In this document: positions 1 through 5,726 of the stretch, piece by piece
Numbering within the stretch: position 1 is the first letter of the stretch
Layout of the letters: every line of letters begins with the position of its first letter
Assembly (NCBI GenBank): GCA_902772715.1
Contig: CACYBT010000342.1
Location: 1 to 10,931, forward strand
Source: an uncultured Succinivibrio sp.
Lineage (GTDB): Bacteria > Pseudomonadota > Gammaproteobacteria > Enterobacterales > Succinivibrionaceae
Length of the DNA stretch: 10,931 bases
Direction: 5' to 3'
Notes under the pieces: model-generated
Databases searched by the model: none
The model's input: only the letters and a program-made list of their open reading frames with translations
Told to the model about the DNA's origin: nothing
Position numbers and translations under genes: made by a program

Positions 1-86
1 ACAAAAGCCTGTTCATCCCTGCGAAACAAATCAAAAGATGCCTGTCCATAAGGATTATTAAGCAATTTAACGGTACGCTCTGACAT
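1..86 (-). CDS. N-terminal fragment of an unidentified protein, cut by the window edge
   Basis: Reading on the minus strand from ATG at 86-84, 28 codons stay open to the window edge, beginning MSERTVKLLNNPYG and ending near DLFRRDEQAF. The start is well supported. AGGAG (complement of 95-99) lies 8 nt upstream, and an extended -10 promoter lies further upstream at 118-126. The peptide has no signal sequence or membrane segment in the visible part, so the N-terminus is probably cytosolic. I do not recognise the family with any certainty. The short opening before a Phe-rich segment is reminiscent of proteins with an N-terminal AAA-ATPase-like domain and a C-terminal PD-(D/E)XK nuclease, but the diagnostic motif would lie outside the window, so this is only a guess. 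It is transcribed away from the rest of the window. Confidence 0.6.
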   Translation of the reverse strand, partial: MSERTVKLLNNPYGQASFDLFRRDEQAF

Positions 87-117
87 AGGGCTGTCTCCTC
101 AACTACTCATTTTTTTA

Positions 118-126
118 ATTATATCA
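118..126 (-). promoter_or_regulatory. Extended -10 promoter for the left-edge gene
   Basis: The complement of 118-123 is TATAAT, a perfect -10 hexamer. It is preceded by TGA (complement of 124-126), giving TGATATAAT, the extended -10 form that can work without a good -35. I see no convincing -35 at 16-18 nt. Initiation about 7 nt downstream would give a leader of roughly 25 nt carrying the AGGAG site, a sensible geometry for the gene starting at 86. Confidence 0.5.
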
Positions 127-320
127 GATGTAGTATTACGTGGTATGTTTGGATGTAAAGAGTTTTAGGATTGGATGGGATGAGCTGCGGTTATGGAGAC
201 CTTCAGTTGCTATCTAATAAGATTAAGTGCACTGGCTGATTACTGAGCCTATACCTGCAACAAACTAAAAATATTTTTTTGCAGGATAAGTCAGAGGTTG
301 TGACTTAAAAAAGTATCTAA

Positions 321-789
321 GAGGCAATATCCAGCAGCAATCGACTGGCCATAATCTTTAAAAACTTGGAAACAATTGGCGGACTTCCCATCAAAATGGA
401 TGGTTTCTGCTTGTTTGACTCGGATCATCACAGTTCAAAGCCGCTTTGTCTTGCATATATAGCCGCACGGCTATCAAATCTGGATTTGGCGGATAATTTC
501 CTTGTTGCGCTGCCTCATGCGACGGTTGTAAAGTGTCATCTGACTACTCACCTTGACATTATCATGAAAATTGTTAAGGAAACAGCAATCAATAAAGAAT
601 CATTTGTTAGGAACTATCAGAACGGCAATGCAGAAAAAGTCTTAAATGAAGAGCAGGCTTTTGCAAGGTATTTAGGAATATGTTCATTGCCTAACTATCT
701 GATACAGTACCAAGATAAAGCACTTGTGATGCAAAGTTTAGAATATGCGGATTTTTGCCGAGGCGATTGAAGGTATTATCAGCCATTAA
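321..789 (+). pseudogene. Decayed DsbA/FrnE-like thioredoxin-fold gene (N-terminal half lost, 3' frameshift)
   Basis: The frame is open from 321 after a TAA at 318-320. Its only early start is TTG at 366, with no Shine-Dalgarno site, and it reads to TGA at 770. The translation resembles the C-terminal half of DsbA-family oxidoreductases of the FrnE-like type. It has a GGLPIKMDGF segment (the family's GLPI/GLPF helix start), a KPLCLAYIAARL helix, an all-alpha insert, then ARYLGICSLPNYLI containing the cis-proline loop of the thioredoxin fold. The catalytic CxxC and the first roughly 80-100 residues are absent, and I find no CxxC-bearing segment in the upstream 230 bp. Near the end, dropping one T from the T5 run at 752-756 changes the ending FCRGD* into FAEAIEGIISH*, a far more family-like C-terminus ending at 787-789. 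Truncation, frameshift and no ribosome site together argue for a pseudogene. A short expressed protein of 134 aa remains possible but unlikely. Confidence 0.65.
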
Positions 790-870
790 CTCACCATGAA
801 AATTAAGAAGAGGTGTGTATGCGCATCTTATTTCATTTTTTGCAGTAAAACTTATGGCCGGCAGTAGGAT

Positions 871-889
871 CCCCTTTTAAATTAAGGGG
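871..889. terminator. Possible weak terminator hairpin between converging genes
   Basis: CCCCTT (871-876) pairs with AAGGGG (884-889) around a 7-nt AT loop, a 6-bp stem. It sits between the 3' end of the plus-strand DsbA-like remnant and the 3' end of the minus-strand channel gene (stop at 909). The plus-strand side has only a short, displaced T run (GTTTTG at 897-902). The minus-strand side has none. A bidirectional terminator is plausible from its position but not proven by its structure. Confidence 0.3.
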
Positions 890-908
890 GAAATCTGTTT
901 TGAGTACG

Positions 909-1736
909 TTAATCTCCATTTTGGGAGTGCTGTTTTTTTACAGAATCCTTAAGTTTTCCGAGGAGCTCCTGCCCTTCCTTGAGGTTTTTCTCTAAAAGGG
1001 TAATTTGTTCTTCAATGCTGTTGTCATCTTTCTTATCTTTCCTGGTGTTCTCATCACTACTATTGTAGGACATGGCACTTACTATAATACCTACAAAAAG
1101 ATTGAGCATGATAAAAGTGCTTAAGAGAATAAAGACTACAAAGTAAATATAAGCAAAACTGAATTTGGCTATTACCGGTCGGGCTATTCCCATTGACCAG
1201 CTCTCAAGTGTCATGATCTGAAAAAGCGTATAGGATGATTTACCTAAAGAGCCAAAAAATTCAGGGAATTCCTCACCGAAAAAGTTTGTCCCCATGACCG
1301 CAAACAGATAAAAAATGATGAGGATCATAAAGGTAAGCCATCCTATACCAGGAAGGGAAACCAACAATCCTGTGACAATTTTCTGCAGTGAGCGGATGGA
1401 AGAGAGCAACTTTAATACTCTGAGAATGCGCATGCCTCTGAGGACACTGACCGAGGAGCCGGCTGGAACAAAGGAAATAGCCACAATAATGAAATCAAAT
1501 ATATTCCAGGGCTGCTTCCAGAATTTAAAGCCGTCATGCAGATGTTTTAAGACGAGTTCTATAACAAAAATATAAAGACAGATATCGTCGAGCGCATCAA
1601 GAATGCCGATGGTGTCCAAGGATAGATCCTTGTTGGTGAGAATACCAAGACATATGGCATTGAAAATAATAACCCCAATAATAAACTGCTGTACTCTTTT
1701 ATGATAGATAAATCCGCAGGCTTCCCGTAATGACAT
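909..1736 (-). CDS. NaChBac/NavAb-type voltage-gated sodium channel
   Basis: This encodes a 275-aa single-domain ion channel subunit, a family that assembles as a homotetramer in the inner membrane and conducts Na+ on depolarisation. Approximate layout: S1 17-34, S2 50-66, S3 77-91, S4 95-116, S4-S5 linker 117-128, S5 129-150, pore helix and filter 164-182, S6 195-224, then a charged C-terminus with a heptad-like coiled coil at about 240-268. The selectivity filter TLESWSM (176-182) has the same seven residues I recall for NavAb, with E178 as the high-field-strength site. S4 carries R100, R103, R106 and K109 at three-residue spacing. E60 in S2 and D81 in S3 fit the charge-transfer centre. The start is ATG at 1736, with GGAG (complement of 1745-1748) 8 nt upstream. 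The gene appears monocistronic. It is full length with no lost key residue, so it should be functional. Confidence 0.95.
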   Translation of the reverse strand: MSLREACGFIYHKRVQQFIIGVIIFNAICLGILTNKDLSLDTIGILDALDDICLYIFVIELVLKHLHDGFKFWKQPWNIFDFIIVAISFVPAGSSVSVLRGMRILRVLKLLSSIRSLQKIVTGLLVSLPGIGWLTFMILIIFYLFAVMGTNFFGEEFPEFFGSLGKSSYTLFQIMTLESWSMGIARPVIAKFSFAYIYFVVFILLSTFIMLNLFVGIIVSAMSYNSSDENTRKDKKDDNSIEEQITLLEKNLKEGQELLGKLKDSVKKQHSQNGD

Positions 1737-1780
1737 GAAATATACTCCATAACATTGTTAAGACATATAATTTTTAAGAC

Positions 1781-1812
1781 ATTATAATTTTTTGAAGTAC
1801 AGAATGCATCAA
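1781..1812 (-). promoter_or_regulatory. Candidate promoter for the sodium channel gene
   Basis: The complement of 1781-1786 is a perfect TATAAT, 44 nt before the channel's start codon. The best -35 match is TTGATG (complement of 1807-1812), but the spacer is 20 nt, longer than the usual 16-18. The region is strongly AT-rich, so a chance TATAAT is quite possible. It is listed because the gene has no close upstream partner and needs a promoter in this gap. Confidence 0.3.
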
Positions 1813-2024
1813 ATAAAAAAACAGGCAGAGAAACAGACCAAGAGTATATGGCATATTAAGATTATGAACTCAGTTGCGTCTTATTGTGGAGAGTTTAGGT
1901 ACTGCTTCTAATTTGGGTAAAAGCATCGGATTAAATTATCTGAACTGATTTTAGCAGATCAGAGTTTAAATTTTTGCCCCCATTAACTGGGTGTTTGTTC
2001 TTGAAAAAATTACCGTGATGAACC

Positions 2025-2140
2025 TCAACTTTCCGTAAATAAACCGGTACTTGCTACGCCTCTGGAAGCCTCGGTGATAATCGTATCAGTATTCTTGCCT
2101 TTTCTTGTCCGGCATTGACCACAACAATTTTTCTACTCAT
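2025..2140 (-). pseudogene. Frameshifted, truncated flavodoxin / NADPH-dependent FMN reductase remnant
   Basis: From ATG at 2140-2138 the frame reads MSRKIVVVNAG (to 2108), then goes off-family and hits a stop. Skipping the two bases at 2107-2106, i.e. assuming one base was lost from a proline codon, restores a second frame: RKGKNTDTIITEASRGVAST, then GLFTES and TGA at 2027-2025. Joined, this gives KIVVVNAG-P-RKGKNTDTIITEA, the classic beta1 strand plus phosphate-binding loop that holds FMN in small flavodoxin-like oxidoreductases (pattern IVVxNxxPRKxxNT). Intact family members run to about 180-220 residues. Here homology stops after about 38, and nothing recognisable follows down to 1751. 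No good Shine-Dalgarno site precedes the ATG. It lies 126 nt downstream of rsmC on the same strand and is probably a relic of a gene once at the end of that cluster or inserted there. Confidence 0.65.
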
Positions 2141-2266
2141 AGTACTTTGGCCCTGCTGTTTTAAAACTGACAAACTTTGTCTTTAGCGGCATCTTGATGT
2201 GAATTTTCTATAATTTCCTTGATGACAGTAAAGGTAAATCCCAGAACTCTTTTAGCATGTCATCTT

Positions 2267-3343
2267 TTATGACAGAGTGGCAAAATGTACAATAAATCCG
2301 TTTTCCCTGGCTAAAACGTCAACTTTATCAAACCTGGCCACAAGGTTTTTTTCATAGCCTAAATGTACGTTTGAAACCATGATTAGAGCTCCTTTGGCAT
2401 TAAGATGAGCCGGCGCTTTCATAAGCATATTGACACTAGGAGCGGTAGTTTGAGTAAAACCCTGATGAAAAGGGGGATTGACGGCAATGAGATCAAATTT
2501 TTCAAGTCCCTGCAGCATATCACAGGCTTTAAGCGTAGCATCGTGAATGCCGTTTTCCAAAAGATTCCTGCTGCTAAGATCAAGGGCACTTGCTGATACA
2601 TCGCTTAAGGTTACCTTACGGGCCCCCATTTTTTTTAATATGATCCCGATAATGCCGCAGCCGCAGCCTAAATCAAGAACGTTCTCATAGGCGGTAACGT
2701 CAATTTTTTCAAGGCACTGCAACAGCAGCAGGGTGCCTTTGTCGAGTTTTTGGTATGAGAAAACAGCAGGATCCTGATCTAGGCTAAGATCGTGATTTGC
2801 AATGCTGATCTTGATGTTAGGTGCTTGTGGAACCATAACAGATTCATTTTCCAGTATGGCCTCAAACATGGTACATTTTCTGGCAAGGTCGATTTTTTTG
2901 GTAAACCCCCAAGGCTTAAGCAGTGTGTCAGCACTTTTTGCGCCCCCATCATTCGGCCCGCACGTATAGAGCAGGCTTTTCTCCTTAAGCCGCGCGTTAA
3001 GGGTATGTAGCAGTTTTTCTGAAAGCACTTTGTTTTTTGAGAGCAGCAACAGCAGGGTATCACATTCTGAGATGACCGTAAGAGCATAGGCGGTAGAGCC
3101 AAAAATAAGTGTTAAGTTGTTATGGTCTGTGTGCTGAGGAAAGGTACCATCAAAGGAGTGGCCAAGACTTGCCAGCATCTGTTTGTAGGTCACAAGATTA
3201 TCGCAGATGAAATAGGCGTGCTGGGCATTGGTAAAAAGGGTATAGAGACTGGCATCCTCAATCTGTCCTGCAACAATCACCGTTCTGCCGTTAAATCGTG
3301 ATTCGTTTCGCTTCAATATTTCATAAATCGGTGAATTTATCAT
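2267..3343 (-). CDS. rsmC: 16S rRNA (guanine-1207-N2)-methyltransferase RsmC
   Basis: RsmC uses S-adenosylmethionine to make m2G1207 in helix 34 of 16S rRNA within the 30S subunit. The 358-aa product has the two-domain RsmC layout: a degenerate N-terminal methyltransferase-like half (about 1-165) and a catalytic C-terminal half (about 190-358). The catalytic half shows VFSYQKLDKGTLLLL (194-208), the SAM loop VLDLGCGCG (222-230), acidic D248 in LSDVSASAL, and the catalytic NPPFHQG (289-295). The segment KIDLARKC (150-157) at the domain junction also fits RsmC, and the length is close to E. coli RsmC (343 aa). RlmG is the nearest alternative but fits the junction segment less well. The start is ATG at 3343, with AAGGA (complement of 3351-3355) 7 nt upstream. 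It follows rsmA by 53 nt and is probably co-transcribed, so two small-subunit rRNA modifiers sit together. Confidence 0.93.
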   Translation of the reverse strand: MINSPIYEILKRNESRFNGRTVIVAGQIEDASLYTLFTNAQHAYFICDNLVTYKQMLASLGHSFDGTFPQHTDHNNLTLIFGSTAYALTVISECDTLLLLLSKNKVLSEKLLHTLNARLKEKSLLYTCGPNDGGAKSADTLLKPWGFTKKIDLARKCTMFEAILENESVMVPQAPNIKISIANHDLSLDQDPAVFSYQKLDKGTLLLLQCLEKIDVTAYENVLDLGCGCGIIGIILKKMGARKVTLSDVSASALDLSSRNLLENGIHDATLKACDMLQGLEKFDLIAVNPPFHQGFTQTTAPSVNMLMKAPAHLNAKGALIMVSNVHLGYEKNLVARFDKVDVLARENGFIVHFATLS

Positions 3344-3396
3344 TTTCTCTTCCTTGATTATATTAAGTTCCTGCAGGTTTAGAACAATTTTGTAAC

Positions 3397-4194
3397 TTAA
3401 ACCTTATCACGCTGTTTGAGATAGATTGCTATATCTTTGTACTGGTCTACACTTAAATTTTCAGCACGGAGGGTGGCATCAATACCTAAGCCGGTAAATT
3501 CCTCATTATTCAGAAATTTGCCAAGCGAGTTGCGGATAGTTTTGCGACGTGCGCAAAAAGCCGCGGTAGTCAATGTATTTAACATCGGGATGAGTGCGCG
3601 TTCTTCCTCTGATAACGGCATAGGCTTGAGTCTTACGACTGCAGAATACACTTTAGGCATCGGACGGAAGGCGCGAGGCGGAACCTCGAGCATCGGAATA
3701 ACCTGAGCCTGATACTGTGTCATAACGGTAAGCCGACCGTAATCTTTACTGTTAGGCCCGGCGCTTAACCGTTCCACCACTTCTTTTTGCAGCATAAAGT
3801 GCATATCGAGGATGCCTTTTTGACTGAGCAGATGAAAAATGATCGGGGAGGTAATATTGTAGGGCAGATTGCCAAAAACCCGCAGTCTACCAGCTCCCTC
3901 TAAGGTTTCGTAGTTGACCTTAAGAGCATCATCTTCAATCAGATTTAGTCCCTTTAAGAACGGATCATGTCTCAGTATTTCGGCAAGATCTCGGTCTAAT
4001 TCAATGGCTGTTAGTTTTTCTGCTCTTTCTAATACGGGTCTTGTCAGTGCGGCATGACCTGGACCGATTTCTAAAAGCGCTTCGCCTTTTTTAGGATTGA
4101 TAGCGTTTACTATCTGCTCAATGATGTAATCATCCACAAGGAAGTTCTGTCCGAAACGTTTTTTGGCTTTGAGATGAAGGGGTGGTAGAGCCAT
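3397..4194 (-). CDS. rsmA: 16S rRNA dimethyladenosine transferase RsmA (KsgA)
   Basis: RsmA dimethylates A1518 and A1519 in the 3' hairpin of 16S rRNA, a late check in 30S assembly; loss gives kasugamycin resistance. The 265-aa product (E. coli 273) has the N-terminal KKRFGQNFL (11-19), SAM motif I EIGPGHAALT (42-51), acidic E66 in IELDRDL (64-70), EDDAL (87-91), catalytic FGNLPYNI (107-114), and the C-terminal helical domain with AFCARRKTIRNSL (212-224). No key residue is missing. The start is ATG at 4194 with AAAGGA (complement of 4201-4206) 6 nt upstream. It keeps its usual place downstream of surA, but pdxA, which lies between them in E. coli, is absent. A 157-nt gap with hairpins replaces it, so rsmA may have partly independent expression. 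Confidence 0.97.
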   Translation of the reverse strand: MALPPLHLKAKKRFGQNFLVDDYIIEQIVNAINPKKGEALLEIGPGHAALTRPVLERAEKLTAIELDRDLAEILRHDPFLKGLNLIEDDALKVNYETLEGAGRLRVFGNLPYNITSPIIFHLLSQKGILDMHFMLQKEVVERLSAGPNSKDYGRLTVMTQYQAQVIPMLEVPPRAFRPMPKVYSAVVRLKPMPLSEEERALIPMLNTLTTAAFCARRKTIRNSLGKFLNNEEFTGLGIDATLRAENLSVDQYKDIAIYLKQRDKV

Positions 4195-4254
4195 ATATTG
4201 TCCTTTGTTCTAAAGTCAGTGTTAAATTTAAAGTTGTCAGTAAGATATGAAATC

Positions 4255-4298
4255 GGCAGTTAGCCTAAACCCGATTATGGCATATCCTAAGGCCTGCC
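4255..4298 (-). other. Imperfect hairpin in the surA-rsmA spacer
   Basis: In the minus-strand transcript GGCAG pairs with CTGCC, and after a 3-nt bulge GCCT pairs with AGGC, closing a large loop of about 25 nt. It lies about 60 nt before the rsmA start codon. It has no following T run, so it is not a standard terminator. It could be an mRNA-stability or leader structure, or chance. Confidence 0.25.
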
Positions 4299-4318
4299 TT
4301 TTGAAAAGTCTTAAGAGG

Positions 4319-4343
4319 TGCGGCCATGTTGTTCAAGGCCGCA
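4319..4343 (-). terminator. Strong GC hairpin just after surA (partial terminator or mRNA-end structure)
   Basis: TGCGGCC (4319-4325) and GGCCGCA (4337-4343) form a perfect 7-bp GC-rich stem with an 11-nt loop. It begins 9 nt past the surA stop at 4352. In the transcription direction it is followed by CCTCTTAAGACTTTTC, with no continuous T run, so full intrinsic termination looks unlikely. Stabilising or attenuating the 3' end of the coaE-surA message before rsmA is a reasonable inference. Confidence 0.4.
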
Positions 4344-4351
4344 GCAAGATA

Positions 4352-5710
4352 TTATTTTGCAGTATTGATGCCGGAGTCTTCGGCAGCTTTAGCTTTAAGA
4401 TAGGCTTCACGCAGAGCGCTGTCGTTGATGTGAATATAGGCACTTTCACGTATACTACGTTCCCAGTTCTTGAGAGCCTCGGCGTAGTCTCTTTCAAGAA
4501 TAATGCCGCGAGCGCGCTGTTTGTATACGTCAAGAGAATCGTTGTCGGTCTTTTTGTCGGCAAGATAAATTAGATGCCAGCCAAAGGAAGACTTCACGGG
4601 ACCGCTGATGGTGCCAGGTTTCATGACACTTAATTCCTGAGCAAATTCAGGATCGAGAATATCCAAGGAGACATATCCCATATTGCCTCCATCTTTGGCA
4701 CTGTTTGTATCTTCGGAAAATTCCCTAGCAGCCTTAGCAAAGGTGGTGGCACCGCTGTTAATGTCATTTAAAATGCTGTTGAGTTTGGCAACGGCAGCCT
4801 CATCCGAGAAAACAATGGAGGTCTTGATTAGGATATGTGAGGCCTTATAGGTCGTTACCGGTGCAATAGCACTGGTGCTGATGTCATATACCTTAAAGAT
4901 ATGAAAGCCGATAGCCGAACGGAAGGGGCCGACGACGTCCCCCTTTTTGGCGGCAACAATAGCAGGTAAAAATGGCAGTGGCACTGATGTTTCCGGCACA
5001 TATCCAAGATCTGTACGATCTCCTGCATTACTGTATTTTGCTGCTATTTCTTCAATGTTGCCTCCTTTGCGGATGGCAGCGATAGCCGCATCAGCATTGG
5101 CCTTGGCACGCCGATATTCCGCCTCATTAGGACTAGAAGACAGCGGAACAATAACCTGAGCCAAATGATAGCTAGGTTCTATGGCGCCTCTTTTCTGCAG
5201 AGATTTTGCCAAAGTTTCCACCTCAGCCTCGGAAATATGGATGAGGTTACGTACGGTGGCACGACGTACCTGATTGATAAGATAGTCCTCTTTAAATTTT
5301 TCACGGGCATAGGCTACACCGTTTGCCAGACCGTAACGCTGCAAAACCTTATCCACAGTGGTATTGTTGCGCATGGCAATCTGTTTGAGACTGCTGTCAA
5401 TCTGCATGTCGTTGAGATCGTGTCCCTGATTTTTGGCCAACTGCAAAATGAGTGTACGGGTTATGAGCTCAGAGAGGGCCAGCCGTCTTGCGGTAATGTC
5501 GTCAATTGAGGCTCCACTTGAGCGATATCCTGCCTGCACCTGTGCAGTTGCGGCATTAAGTTCACTTTCAAGAATAATTCCTGAGTTGACAACTGCGGCT
5601 GTACCATCGAGTTTTACCTCGCCGGCATAGACACTAGAGAGAAGGCTGATACCAACTAGTGAAGCGGTTAATAGTCTTGATTTTTTCAATAGATTACAAG
5701 TTCTGCCCAT
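4352..5710 (-). CDS. surA: Periplasmic chaperone / peptidyl-prolyl isomerase SurA
   Basis: SurA escorts unfolded outer-membrane proteins, LptD included, across the periplasm to the BAM complex. I place the start at ATG 5710 (452 aa): AAGG (complement of 5719-5722) lies 8 nt upstream. The frame is also open to a GTG at 5719 that would overlap this site. The N-terminus MGRTCNLLKKSRLL plus a hydrophobic stretch ending SSVYA gives a signal peptide cut near residue 29. Then come the SurA N-domain (AAVVNSGIILESEL at about 38-51, helices to about 165), parvulin domain 1 (about 180-277, from YHLAQVIV to FHIFKVYD), parvulin domain 2 (about 288-385, ASHILIK, GGNMGYV, GWHLIYL), and a C-terminal helix. 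E. coli SurA is 428 aa. It starts 16 nt after the lptD stop, the conserved pairing of client and chaperone. Confidence 0.95.
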   Translation of the reverse strand: MGRTCNLLKKSRLLTASLVGISLLSSVYAGEVKLDGTAAVVNSGIILESELNAATAQVQAGYRSSGASIDDITARRLALSELITRTLILQLAKNQGHDLNDMQIDSSLKQIAMRNNTTVDKVLQRYGLANGVAYAREKFKEDYLINQVRRATVRNLIHISEAEVETLAKSLQKRGAIEPSYHLAQVIVPLSSSPNEAEYRRAKANADAAIAAIRKGGNIEEIAAKYSNAGDRTDLGYVPETSVPLPFLPAIVAAKKGDVVGPFRSAIGFHIFKVYDISTSAIAPVTTYKASHILIKTSIVFSDEAAVAKLNSILNDINSGATTFAKAAREFSEDTNSAKDGGNMGYVSLDILDPEFAQELSVMKPGTISGPVKSSFGWHLIYLADKKTDNDSLDVYKQRARGIILERDYAEALKNWERSIRESAYIHINDSALREAYLKAKAAEDSGINTAK

Positions 5711-5726
5711 CAAAATCACCTTTTAT

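Larger units (their letters stand above)
1737..2266. other. Gene-poor 530-bp interval between sodium channel and rsmC
   Basis: Apart from the flavodoxin remnant (2025-2140) and the candidate channel promoter (1781-1812), I see no gene here. Two structural items are visible. An imperfect hairpin lies at 1939-1963: TCTGA/TCAGA, then one mismatch, then CTG/CAG. A 7-bp inverted repeat GATGACA (2221-2227) / TGTCATC (2258-2264) sits directly after the rsmC stop. Neither has the T run of an intrinsic terminator. The inverted repeat could still help define the 3' end of the rsmC transcript. Confidence 0.5.

Noticed and set aside
241..285. A/T palindrome AAAAATATTTTT as a terminator
   Set aside because: The stem has no G-C pairs and there is no gene for it to terminate.
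2160..2256. Minus-strand open stretch HAKRVLGFTFTVIKEII to a TAA just before the flavodoxin remnant
   Set aside because: About 30 codons, no start codon or ribosome site, and no recognisable family; kept only as possible decayed coding DNA.
2246..2277. Minus-strand VIKDDM peptide overlapping the rsmC stop, which resembles an internal flavodoxin-family motif
   Set aside because: It reads out of frame through the conserved rsmC C-terminus and lies upstream of the flavodoxin start, so it is a coincidence.
3354..3366. TATAAT-like sequence between rsmA and rsmC as an rsmC promoter
   Set aside because: Initiation would fall on or past the Shine-Dalgarno site, leaving no usable leader, and no fitting -35 is present.
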